A stretch of DNA of 64,000 nt from an uncultured Clostridia bacterium (lineage in GTDB: Bacteria; Bacillota; Clostridia; Oscillospirales; Acutalibacteraceae), in contig CALWUW010000028.1 in NCBI GenBank assembly GCA_944384815.1, positions 62,001-126,000 on the forward strand, given 5' to 3'. A program made the translations under genes and the position numbers. Positions 52,243 through 60,435 of this stretch are shown piece after piece. How positions within the stretch are numbered: the first letter of the stretch is position 1; the number at the start of each line of letters is the position of its first letter. The notes under the pieces were generated by a model. The model ran no database searches and was not told the origin of the DNA. It saw nothing but the letters and a program-made list of their open reading frames with translations.

Positions 52243-53100
52243 ATGGCAGAGCGAATTGATGGTAAATCGGTTTCCGCAAAAGTTAAAGAAGAAGTTCGTT
52301 TGGAGACAGAAAAGCTGAAAGAGCAAGGGATCGTGCCGGGGCTGGCGGTTGTTCTTGTAGGAGACGATCCGGCATCCAGAACCTATGTGAACAACAAGAA
52401 AAAAGCCTGCGCACAAGTTGGCTTTTATTCGGAAGAATATGCCCTTCCGGCCACAACTTCTCAGGAAGAGCTGATGGATCTGGTGGATCGTTTGAATCAC
52501 GATCCGAAAATCAATGGAATCTTGGTGCAGTCTCCCTTGCCGAAAGGTTTGGATGAAGAGGCTGTGGTGGAAGCAATCTCTCCGGAAAAAGATGTGGATG
52601 CATTTCATCCGTCCAATGTGGGCAGAATTATGATTGGAAATTTCCACTTTTTGCCCTGCACACCCGCAGGAGTGATCGAACTGCTGAAAACAGCGGGAGT
52701 AACTATAGCCGGAAAAAATTGCGTGGTAATCGGGCGAAGCAATATTGTGGGAAAGCCTATGGCTATGCTTTTGCTCCATGAAAACGGCACCGTTACGATT
52801 TGCCACAGCAAAACTCAGAATCTAAAGGAAATTTGCCGTCAGGCTGATATCTTGATCGCAGCTGTAGGCAGAAAACATTTCGTTACAGCGGACATGGTCA
52901 AACCGGGGGCAGCTGTTATCGATGTGGGTATCAATCGGGATGAGAATGGTAAGCTTTGCGGAGATGTGGACTTTGAAGCTGTGGAAAAAATTGCATCCTG
53001 CATCACGCCAGTTCCTGGTGGGGTTGGGCCCATGACTATTGCGATGCTGATGAAGAACACGTTGTCTGCTGCAAAAATACAGCATGGACTTCCTTTATAA
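52243..53100 (+). CDS. folD: Bifunctional methylenetetrahydrofolate dehydrogenase/cyclohydrolase
   Basis: Interconverts one-carbon folates. Signatures: [62 protein letters not shown] and [15 protein letters not shown]. The catalytic Lys is in the first block. From ATG 52243 (GGAGAG upstream) it has 285 residues. In Bacillus xseA, xseB and ispA lie between folD and dxs; here dxs follows directly. Confidence 0.97.
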   Translation: MAERIDGKSVSAKVKEEVRLETEKLKEQGIVPGLAVVLVGDDPASRTYVNNKKKACAQVGFYSEEYALPATTSQEELMDLVDRLNHDPKINGILVQSPLPKGLDEEAVVEAISPEKDVDAFHPSNVGRIMIGNFHFLPCTPAGVIELLKTAGVTIAGKNCVVIGRSNIVGKPMAMLLLHENGTVTICHSKTQNLKEICRQADILIAAVGRKHFVTADMVKPGAAVIDVGINRDENGKLCGDVDFEAVEKIASCITPVPGGVGPMTIAMLMKNTLSAAKIQHGLPL

Positions 53101-53132
53101 AAAGCTTATAAAAACACAGAGAGGTCCCTTTC

Positions 53133-54989
53133 ATGAGTATTTTGGAGAAGGTTCAGTATCCGCAGGATCTTCAAGATCTGTCTCTTGCTCAACTGCAGAG
53201 TTTATGTGAAGAGATCCGCACGTTGATTACGGATACTGTTGCGCAAAACGGTGGACATTTGGCCTCCAATTTAGGAACGGTGGAGCTTACAGTTGCTCTT
53301 CGCAAAGTGTTTCCTGATTTGGAAGATAAAATTGTCTGGGACGTAGGGCACCAGTCCTATACCCATAAGATCCTTACGGGCCGTAAAGATAAAATTTCCA
53401 CGATCCGAAAGCAGGGAGGGCTTTCCGGGTATCCTACGTTAAAAGAAAGCCCTTACGACGCTTTCGGAGCCGGCCATGCCAGCACTTCTATTTCGGCTGC
53501 TTTGGGAATTGCACAAGCAAAAAAATTAACAGGTTCCCCGGGGCACGTGATCGCCGTTATCGGTGACGGCGCCCTTACGGGGGGAATGGCTTATGAGGGA
53601 TTGAACAACGCCGGTCGTTTCGATGGAAATCTAATTGTGATCCTGAACGACAATACCATGTCTATTTCCCGCAATGTAGGATCTGTTGCCAAATATCTTA
53701 CACATATCCGGACAAGCTTGGGATACCTGAAACTGAAAAGTCATTTGGAATCCACGGTTGACAGAGTGCCGTTGGTAGGAAAATCTCTTCATAAAGGCAT
53801 TTCGCACATGAAAAGCTCTCTGAAGAAAATGATCTATAACACCACCATTTTTGAGGATTTTGGGTTCGCCTATTATGGTCCGTATGATGGTCATGATTTG
53901 AAAAATCTTATAGAAGTCTTAGAAGGCGCAAAAACTATTCCGTATCCGGTATTGCTCCATGTAATTACAAAAAAGGGAAAAGGGTATTCCCCGGCAGAAA
54001 AACATCCAGGAGTCTACCATGGTGTTTCGCATTTTGATCCACAATATGGAGTAACCCCCACGGAGGAAGAAAATTTTTCCTCTGTTTTCGGAAGATGTTT
54101 ATGTGAGTTTGCGGAATCAGACTCTAAAATATGCGCCATTACGGCAGCCATGGCTGCTGGGACGGGGCTGATTGATTTTTCTCAGCGGTATCCCAAACGA
54201 TTTTTTGATGTCGGAATCGCTGAGGAACACGCGGTCACTTTTTCCGCAGGATTAGCCGCCGGAGGGATGCTTCCGGTTTGCGTATTGTATTCTACATTTT
54301 TACAGCGTGGGTTTGACCAAGTGATTCATGATGCGGCTTTGCAGAAAATTCGAATGGTTTTTGCCGTGGATCGCGCGGGGGTTGTAGGGGAAGACGGAGA
54401 GACACACCAAGGAATTTTTGATGTTGCGTTCCTTCAGTCCATTCCGAATCTCACGATCTATTCTCCATATTGTTTCTCAGAGCTGCGGGATTGTCTGGAA
54501 ACGGTTTTGTATGACTGTAAGGGAACAGCAGTTATCCGGTATCCACGGGGAAAGGAACCGGAAAAACCAATTGTATGCCGAAAGCCGTGTAAAGAGTATT
54601 GGCTTTACGGGGAAGGAAAGGCGGAAATCCTTGTTGTGACCTATGGCAGATTATTCAGTAATGTTTGTAAAGCTGTGGATGCTTTAGTAGAGAGAGGATT
54701 TTCGGCAAAAGTCTTAAAGCTAAACTGTATAAAGCCCATTCATTCCGGTGCTGTGCGGCAGGCTGATTTCTGCTCCCATGTTTTCTTTTTTGAAGAAGGG
54801 ATGGAACCGGGCGGCGTGGGAGAACATTTCGCTTCTCTTTTATGGAAGGAAGAACATTTCCATGGGAAATTTCATCTAAAGGGAATATCGGAATTCGTTC
54901 CTCACGCCTCTATGGAGGAAAGTCTTTCAGCTTTACAGCTTGATATGGAAGGAATTATAACGACAATTGTAACGGAGTGCGAATCGTGA
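53133..54989 (+). CDS. dxs: 1-deoxy-D-xylulose-5-phosphate synthase
   Basis: First enzyme of the non-mevalonate isoprenoid pathway, thiamine-pyrophosphate dependent. The TPP motif is GDGALTGGMAYEGLNNAGRFDGNLIVILNDN; the C-terminal transketolase part has DVGIAEEHAVTFSAGLA. 618 residues, normal. tlyA starts inside its last codons. Confidence 0.97.
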   Translation: MSILEKVQYPQDLQDLSLAQLQSLCEEIRTLITDTVAQNGGHLASNLGTVELTVALRKVFPDLEDKIVWDVGHQSYTHKILTGRKDKISTIRKQGGLSGYPTLKESPYDAFGAGHASTSISAALGIAQAKKLTGSPGHVIAVIGDGALTGGMAYEGLNNAGRFDGNLIVILNDNTMSISRNVGSVAKYLTHIRTSLGYLKLKSHLESTVDRVPLVGKSLHKGISHMKSSLKKMIYNTTIFEDFGFAYYGPYDGHDLKNLIEVLEGAKTIPYPVLLHVITKKGKGYSPAEKHPGVYHGVSHFDPQYGVTPTEEENFSSVFGRCLCEFAESDSKICAITAAMAAGTGLIDFSQRYPKRFFDVGIAEEHAVTFSAGLAAGGMLPVCVLYSTFLQRGFDQVIHDAALQKIRMVFAVDRAGVVGEDGETHQGIFDVAFLQSIPNLTIYSPYCFSELRDCLETVLYDCKGTAVIRYPRGKEPEKPIVCRKPCKEYWLYGEGKAEILVVTYGRLFSNVCKAVDALVERGFSAKVLKLNCIKPIHSGAVRQADFCSHVFFFEEGMEPGGVGEHFASLLWKEEHFHGKFHLKGISEFVPHASMEESLSALQLDMEGIITTIVTECES

Positions 54990-55807
54990 GCGAAAAAAAG
55001 CGTTTGGATCAGCTGATTTTTGATTTAGGGTTGGCTTCCAGCCGGGAGCGAGCCAAAAGTATGATTATGGAAGGCAGAGTATTCCTTCACAATCAGAAAT
55101 ACGATAAGCCTGGCACCATGGTCCCTTCGGATGAAGTACCGGAAATTCGGGGAAAAGAGATGCCGTATGTTAGCAGAGGCGGGCTGAAATTGGAGAAAGC
55201 CATGCAAACATTCCCTATTTCTCTGGCTGGAGCAGTGGCAATGGATATTGGAGCTTCTACCGGTGGATTTACCGATTGTATGCTGCAGAACGGTACGAAA
55301 AAAGTGTATGCTATCGACGTTGGGTATGGACAGCTGGCTTGGAAGCTTCGAACAGACGATAGAGTTGTAAATCTGGAACGAACGAACGTGCGCTATCTGA
55401 CACAAGAGCAAGTTCCGGAATTGGTAGATTTCTTTAGCGTGGACGTATCTTTCATTTCATTGCAGTTGGTGCTGCCTGTTGCCCGAAAATTTATCAAAGA
55501 TGGCGGGGAAGCCGTGTGCTTGATCAAGCCACAGTTTGAAGCGGGAAGAGAAAAAGTAGGGAAAAAAGGTGTTGTGCGGGATAAATCCGTACATGAGGAA
55601 GTCATTCTGAAAATACTTAATTTTGTTTTGCAGAACGGCTATACGGTAAGGGGAGTGACATTTTCTCCTGTTAAGGGGCCGGAAGGAAACATAGAGTACC
55701 TGTTGTATCTAAGAAAAACGGAAGAGCCCTGTATGGAAGTGGAGATCGATGTTTCTGCGCTGGTAAAACAGTCTCATGATGTTTTAAATGGCGGTGAGGT
55801 AACTTGA
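54986..55807 (+). CDS. tlyA: TlyA-family rRNA (cytidine-2'-O)-methyltransferase
   Basis: An S4 RNA-binding domain (RLDQLIFDLGLASSRERAKSMIMEG) is followed by an FtsJ-like methyltransferase with AMDIGASTGGFTDCML. Family members 2'-O-methylate 16S and 23S rRNA, and in some bacteria affect sensitivity to capreomycin. GTG 54986 is favoured by CGGAG 8 nt upstream; GTG 54977 is earlier in frame. 273 residues. Confidence 0.94.
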   Translation: MSEKKRLDQLIFDLGLASSRERAKSMIMEGRVFLHNQKYDKPGTMVPSDEVPEIRGKEMPYVSRGGLKLEKAMQTFPISLAGAVAMDIGASTGGFTDCMLQNGTKKVYAIDVGYGQLAWKLRTDDRVVNLERTNVRYLTQEQVPELVDFFSVDVSFISLQLVLPVARKFIKDGGEAVCLIKPQFEAGREKVGKKGVVRDKSVHEEVILKILNFVLQNGYTVRGVTFSPVKGPEGNIEYLLYLRKTEEPCMEVEIDVSALVKQSHDVLNGGEVT

Positions 55808-56664
55808 ACATAGCTGTATTTCCCAACCTTCTAAAAAAAGATGCCGCTTTTTATGCAGAACGTGTGGTGGAAGTATTATCTTCTCTGATGGCTGAGACAG
55901 TCTTGCCGATAGAAACAAAGAAATTTTTCCCCCAGCTGTCCGCTTTATTTAAACCGGAAGAACAAATGCTCCCTAAATGTGATATAGCTATTGCAATCGG
56001 AGGAGACGGCACCATTATCCGCTGTGCAAAAGAAGCTGCGCGGTTCGGAAAGCCGGTTCTGGGGATCAATGTAGGGCGGCTGGGATTTGTTGCGGGATTG
56101 GAGACCGATGAGCTGGATCATCTCCCGGATTTGATCTCCGGCAATTATACCATTGAAGAACGGATGATGCTGGAAGTTACTCTGAGCGGCCCGCAGAAAG
56201 AAGAAACATATTTCGCATTAAACGATGCGGTAGTAGCAAGAGGGACTCTTTCCAGAATTCTGGACCTTCAAGTTCTCTTGAACGATACTATTCTCTGCGG
56301 ATATAGGGCAGATGGGTTGATTCTTTCCACCCCCACGGGTTCTACCGCTTATTCCTTATCTGCCGGCGGCCCGGTGATCGACCCCGGTATGCGCTGCATT
56401 TTGCTTTCTCCGATTTGCCCGCATTCTCTGCTTACAAGGCCTGTGGTTTTCGGAGAAGATTCTTGTTTACGCGTTCAGATCCTTTCTGATTCTGCATCGC
56501 AGGAGAGTTATTTGACTGTTGATGGAAGTGTTTCTATTCCTTTGTCTCCAAATGTTTCCAGCGTAACTTTTCGGAAAGCCGAAACGCCGGCTCGATTGAT
56601 AAAAATTAAAAATCTTAATTTTTATGAAGTTGTAAACAGCAAATTGGCAGAAAGGAGATTGTAA
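55804..56664 (+). CDS. nadK: NAD kinase
   Basis: Phosphorylates NAD to NADP. The GGDGTIIRCAKEA motif contains the catalytic Asp, and the second block NDAVVARG and the glycine-rich PTGSTAYSLSAGGPV are present. Start TTG 55804 overlaps the tlyA stop with GAGGT upstream. 286 residues. Placement between tlyA and argR is typical in Clostridia. Confidence 0.96.
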   Translation: MNIAVFPNLLKKDAAFYAERVVEVLSSLMAETVLPIETKKFFPQLSALFKPEEQMLPKCDIAIAIGGDGTIIRCAKEAARFGKPVLGINVGRLGFVAGLETDELDHLPDLISGNYTIEERMMLEVTLSGPQKEETYFALNDAVVARGTLSRILDLQVLLNDTILCGYRADGLILSTPTGSTAYSLSAGGPVIDPGMRCILLSPICPHSLLTRPVVFGEDSCLRVQILSDSASQESYLTVDGSVSIPLSPNVSSVTFRKAETPARLIKIKNLNFYEVVNSKLAERRL

Positions 56665-57114
56665 ATGAAAAAAAGACGGCATGCTAAAATTCTGGAATTG
56701 ATTCACCGTTATGACATTGATACCCAGGAAGAACTTCTTCGCCGCCTGAGGGAAGATGGGTTTGACGTGACGCAGGCAACGGTTTCCAGAGATATTAAAG
56801 AATTACGGCTGGTAAAGGCGCTTACTTCAGCCGGAAAGTATAAGTATTCCACCGGAAAAGACGGGGGAAAGAATGTTTCTGCTAAATTTTATAGTTTATT
56901 GTCGGAGAATGGAATCTCCAGTGTCAGTGCGCAGAATATGGTAGTAATCAAGTGCCTCACCGGTATGGCGCAAGCGGTATGCGCGGCCATGGATTCTTTG
57001 CAATGGGACGGTATTGTGGGCACTTTAGCCGGAGATGATACAATTTTCATTGTAACCAAGGATGCTGTCTATGCCCATAAACTGGCGGAAGATTTCCAAA
57101 AAACGATTGGGTGA
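56665..57114 (+). CDS. argR: Arginine repressor
   Basis: The N-terminal winged HTH has TQEELLRRLREDGFDVTQATVSRDIKELRLVK; the C-terminal trimerisation and Arg-binding domain has the GTLAGDDTIFIVTKD segment. Its start is directly adjacent to the nadK stop, with AAAGGAGA. ArgR represses arginine biosynthesis and activates catabolism. None of its target genes is in this window. Confidence 0.96.
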   Translation: MKKRRHAKILELIHRYDIDTQEELLRRLREDGFDVTQATVSRDIKELRLVKALTSAGKYKYSTGKDGGKNVSAKFYSLLSENGISSVSAQNMVVIKCLTGMAQAVCAAMDSLQWDGIVGTLAGDDTIFIVTKDAVYAHKLAEDFQKTIG

Positions 57115-57119
57115 TTGCT

Positions 57120-58790
57120 ATGCTTGCTCAGCTTTATATCGAAAATGTAGCTGTTATTGAAAAGACGTTAGTTGCTTTTGGTAAAAATTTAAATGTGTTG
57201 ACGGGAGAAACAGGAGCGGGAAAATCTATTTTGATCGACTCTGTGAATGCCGTTTTAGGGGAAAGGGTCTCCAGAGATTTGGTGCGTACAGGAGTAAAAA
57301 GTGCTCGTGTCAGTGCGGTTTTTGAGGATCTTTCCCCGGAGTGCGTCCAAAAGGCCCAGGAATTGGGATTTGAGCCCGAGGAAGGTTCCCTGATTTTTCA
57401 AAGGGATATTACCGCAGAAGGAAAAAGTACTTGCAGGATCAATGGCTGCCCTGCCACGGTTTCTTCCCTTCGGGAGTTGGGGAGATGTTTGCTGAGCATT
57501 CACGGACAGCATGAGAATTATGAGCTGCTGTCTTCTGAGCTGCACCGCTCATACGTGGATCGCATGGGAGTCGATCCTGCTGCACTTTCTCAATATCAGA
57601 CTGTTTTTTACCAGTTGGAAACCGTGCGAAAAAAGCTGAATGGCTTGGTAACCGATACGTCTCAGAAAGCCAGACGAATGGATTTGCTGCAGTACCAGAT
57701 TCAGGAGCTGGAAGACGCCGGGATCCGCCCGGGAGAAAGAGAAGAGCTGGGAGAGCAAAGAAGGATCTACCAGAACAGTGAGAAAATTTCAGAGTCATTA
57801 GGAAAAGCTCTGCAAATACTTTCCGGGGAAGAGGATGGAATAGGAGTCGTTTCCGCTTTACGGGAAGCAACGGATTTTATCTCGGTTTCTGCGCAGTATA
57901 TTCCGGAAGCGCAGAATATATCGGAGCGAGTGCAGTCTTGTATGTATGACCTGGAGGATTGCTTGGAAGAGATCCGTATCTTGGCGGATAAAACAGAATA
58001 CGATCCGCAAGAATTGGAAGCTATCGAAGATCGCTTGGATCTTTTATATCGTCTCAGCATGAAATACGGAAGCACGGAAGAAGAAATGCTGGAATTTCTG
58101 TCGGCTTGTCAGGAAGAGATGAAAACGATAGAGTTTTCAGATGAATTATACGCGCAGCTTTCTGCCCAGGAAGAACAACTCTTAAACCAGGCAAAAACTC
58201 TGGCGGATACACTTTCCGTGCAGCGCAGAAAAGCCGGGGAACTTCTTTCTCGGCGCGTACAGGAAGAGTTGCGCTTTTTAAATATGCCGTCGGTGGAATT
58301 TATTTCCAATCAAACGCAATGTGAACTTTCCGAAACCGGCTGCGATAAGATTGAGTTTCTCATCTCTACAAACCCCGGTGAGTCCCCTAAACCTTTGTCA
58401 AAAATTGCCTCCGGCGGTGAGCTTTCACGTATTATGTTAGCTATCAAAACCGTCTTGGCAGAGTTTGACAGCATTGGCAGCATGGTGTTTGATGAAATTG
58501 ATACGGGAATAAGCGGAAATGCGGCTTACAAGGTTGGGCTAAAACTGCGGGAAGTAGGAAAACATCGCCAGGTTATTTGTGTTACGCATTCTGCGCAGAT
58601 CGCCGCGTTGGCAAATTCCCATTACAAGATTGAGAAACATGTAGAGAACGGAAGAACGTTTACTTGTGTTTCTCAGTTGGATGAGGAGCAGCGTGTGGAA
58701 GAATTGGCCCGTATAATGGGAGGAAATGAGATCACGCCCCTTTTGCGTCAAAACTGCGCGGAAATGCTGAAACAGGCAAAAAACGCTTGA
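57120..58790 (+). CDS. recN: DNA repair protein RecN
   Basis: An SMC-like ATPase that gathers double-strand breaks. Walker A GETGAGKSILIDSVNAVLGER near residue 30, two coiled-coil arms with a small hinge, the signature IASGGELSRIMLAIK and Walker B MVFDEIDTGISG. From ATG 57120 it has 556 residues; GTG 57111 is an alternative with poorer context. The last codons overlap the promoter of the tyrS transcript. Confidence 0.96.
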   Translation: MLAQLYIENVAVIEKTLVAFGKNLNVLTGETGAGKSILIDSVNAVLGERVSRDLVRTGVKSARVSAVFEDLSPECVQKAQELGFEPEEGSLIFQRDITAEGKSTCRINGCPATVSSLRELGRCLLSIHGQHENYELLSSELHRSYVDRMGVDPAALSQYQTVFYQLETVRKKLNGLVTDTSQKARRMDLLQYQIQELEDAGIRPGEREELGEQRRIYQNSEKISESLGKALQILSGEEDGIGVVSALREATDFISVSAQYIPEAQNISERVQSCMYDLEDCLEEIRILADKTEYDPQELEAIEDRLDLLYRLSMKYGSTEEEMLEFLSACQEEMKTIEFSDELYAQLSAQEEQLLNQAKTLADTLSVQRRKAGELLSRRVQEELRFLNMPSVEFISNQTQCELSETGCDKIEFLISTNPGESPKPLSKIASGGELSRIMLAIKTVLAEFDSIGSMVFDEIDTGISGNAAYKVGLKLREVGKHRQVICVTHSAQIAALANSHYKIEKHVENGRTFTCVSQLDEEQRVEELARIMGGNEITPLLRQNCAEMLKQAKNA

Positions 58791-58816
58791 CAAGGCGTCG
58801 GCAAGAAGCTTATAAT
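58787..58816 (+). promoter_or_regulatory. Strong promoter of the T-box-tyrS transcript
   Basis: TTGACA at 58787-58792, an 18-bp spacer and TATAAT at 58811-58816, overlapping the recN stop. Confidence 0.85.
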
Positions 58817-58822
58817 GTACCC

Positions 58823-59084
58823 AATGGCGAAGAAGGGAAGAAGTACGCTTTCTTGTGCTTTACAGAAAGTCTGCGGTAGATGCGAGCAGGCAAGCGCGGT
58901 TTGCGGAAGTACATCCCGGAGCTGCAAGGCTGAACTCGTCGGAAAGTAGGCTTTGTCGTGTGCGCACGTTACAGCGCTAGGGTATTTTTTGTACCCGTGA
59001 GGCCTCAATTGTGAGATTGAGGTGAATTGAGGTGGTACCGCGGTTTATTCCGCCCTCTGCAAAAAAACGCAGAGGGCGTTTTTT
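58823..59084 (+). ncRNA. T-box riboswitch leader of tyrS
   Basis: An untranslated leader of about 260 nt with the T-box core TTGAGGTGGTACCGCG at 59027-59042, followed by a terminator. Candidate specifier codons are UAC (Tyr), matching the downstream synthetase; TAC occurs in AGAAGTACGCTTT (about 58841) and in GGAAGTACATCCC (58910-58912), the second being the more plausible place. Uncharged tRNA-Tyr would pair with the specifier and the T-box and stop termination, so tyrS is expressed when Tyr-tRNA is low. Confidence 0.92.
59051..59084 (+). terminator. T-box-controlled terminator before tyrS
   Basis: A 10-bp stem (CGCCCTCTGC at 59051-59060 with GCAGAGGGCG at 59069-59078), poly-A loop and six T at 59079-59084. 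Mutually exclusive with the T-box antiterminator. Confidence 0.93.
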
Positions 59085-59123
59085 GTATCAATGCCCTCTG
59101 AACAACAAACTGGAGGTATAAAA

Positions 59124-60350
59124 ATGGGAGTATTTGATGAACTGAAAGCCAGAGGGTTGATCGCCCAAATGACAAACGAGGAAAAAATCCGGGAATTGCT
59201 GAACCATGGAAAAATTAAGTTTTATATCGGGTTTGATCCTACGGCGGACAGTTTGCACGTTGGTCATTTTGTGCAGATTATGGTTATGACCCACATGCAG
59301 AAAGCAGGGCATGTTCCCATCGCATTGTTCGGCGGCGGAACAGGAATGGTAGGAGATCCCTCCGGAAAGACGGACATGCGCAAAATGCTCACAAAGGAGA
59401 CGATCGATCATAATATTTCCTGCTTCCAAAAGCAGATGTCCCGGCTGATTGATTTCTCTCAGGGAAAGGCCATTATGGCCAACAATGGGGATTGGCTTCT
59501 GAATCTGAATTATATCGATTTTATCCGGGAAGTGGGCGTTCATTTCTCTGTGAATCGAATGCTGGCTGCCGAGTGTTATAAACAAAGATTGGAAAGAGGA
59601 CTTTCTTTCTTTGAACTGAATTATATGCTCATGCAGAGCTACGATTTCCTGGAACTGAATAAACGCTATGATTGTGTTATGGAACTGGGCGGCGACGACC
59701 AGTGGAGCAATATTATTGGCGGCGTGGAACTTCTGCGCAGAAAAGAAGGAAAAGAAGTCTACGGCATGACGTTTACCCTGCTTACCACCAGTGAAGGAAA
59801 GAAAATGGGTAAAACGGAAAAGGGCGCTGTTTGGCTGGATCCGGAAAAAACATCTCCTTTTGATTTTTATCAGTACTGGAGAAATGTGGACGACGCGGAT
59901 GTAATTCGCTGCATGAAGATCCTTACGTTCCTTCCTCTGGAAGAAATTGAGGAGTTGGCTAAGCTGGAAGGCAGTGAATTAAACCGGGCCAAAGAAATTT
60001 TGGCGTTTGAGGTTACGAAACTGATCCACGGAGAACAGGAAGCGCAGAAGGCGCAGGATGCGGCTCGTGCGTTGTTTTCCGGTGGGGTAGACAATGAAAA
60101 TATGCCCACGGTTGAAATCTCAGGTGCACTTTTCGCGGATGGAGAAGCGGGTGTTCTGGATGTTTTGCAGGCAGCAAAGCTGATTCCGTCTAAGCGAGAG
60201 GGAAGAGGCTTGGTGCAGCAGGGCGGTATTTCCATTGATGACCGGAAAGTAGAGGATCCTTCCGAAAGAATTTCCATAGCCGCGTTTGAAAAAGGATATA
60301 TTATGGCCAAAAAAGGGAAAAAGGTTCATCTGAAAATTAAATTGAATTAA
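59124..60350 (+). CDS. tyrS: Tyrosyl-tRNA synthetase
   Basis: A class I synthetase with the HIGH motif variant HVGH in [13 protein letters not shown], the KMSKS variant KKMGKTE and a C-terminal S4 domain ([14 protein letters not shown]). TGGAGG lies just upstream of ATG 59124. 408 residues. It is controlled by the upstream T-box. Confidence 0.96.
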   Translation: MGVFDELKARGLIAQMTNEEKIRELLNHGKIKFYIGFDPTADSLHVGHFVQIMVMTHMQKAGHVPIALFGGGTGMVGDPSGKTDMRKMLTKETIDHNISCFQKQMSRLIDFSQGKAIMANNGDWLLNLNYIDFIREVGVHFSVNRMLAAECYKQRLERGLSFFELNYMLMQSYDFLELNKRYDCVMELGGDDQWSNIIGGVELLRRKEGKEVYGMTFTLLTTSEGKKMGKTEKGAVWLDPEKTSPFDFYQYWRNVDDADVIRCMKILTFLPLEEIEELAKLEGSELNRAKEILAFEVTKLIHGEQEAQKAQDAARALFSGGVDNENMPTVEISGALFADGEAGVLDVLQAAKLIPSKREGRGLVQQGGISIDDRKVEDPSERISIAAFEKGYIMAKKGKKVHLKIKLN

Positions 60351-60356
60351 ATTGAG

Positions 60357-60395
60357 TAACACAAGCCCGGTATATTTATTGCCGGGCTTGTGTTA
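60357..60395 (+). terminator. Hairpin after tyrS
   Basis: A 14-bp stem (TAACACAAGCCCGG at 60357-60370 with its complement at 60382-60395), 11-nt loop, no T-run. Its 3' end overlaps the -10 of the next promoter. Confidence 0.6.
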
Positions 60396-60399
60396 TAAT
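60394..60399 (+). promoter_or_regulatory. -10 of the YfhO-family gene promoter (extended -10)
   Basis: TATAAT at 60394-60399 preceded by TGT (TG-n). No convincing -35. It lies in the 3' arm of the preceding hairpin. Confidence 0.5.
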
Positions 60400-60418
60400 G
60401 TTCAACATTAGTAATGTT
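60397..60418. promoter_or_regulatory. Alternating AATGTT/AACATT half-sites, candidate operator
   Basis: AATGTT (60397-60402), AACATT (60404-60409) and AATGTT (60413-60418) alternate, giving two overlapping inverted repeats: AATGTT-C-AACATT and AACATTA-G-TAATGTT. They overlap the -10 and the expected start point, a typical repressor position. Confidence 0.45.
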
Positions 60419-60435
60419 TAAACGGGGGGAGTCCT

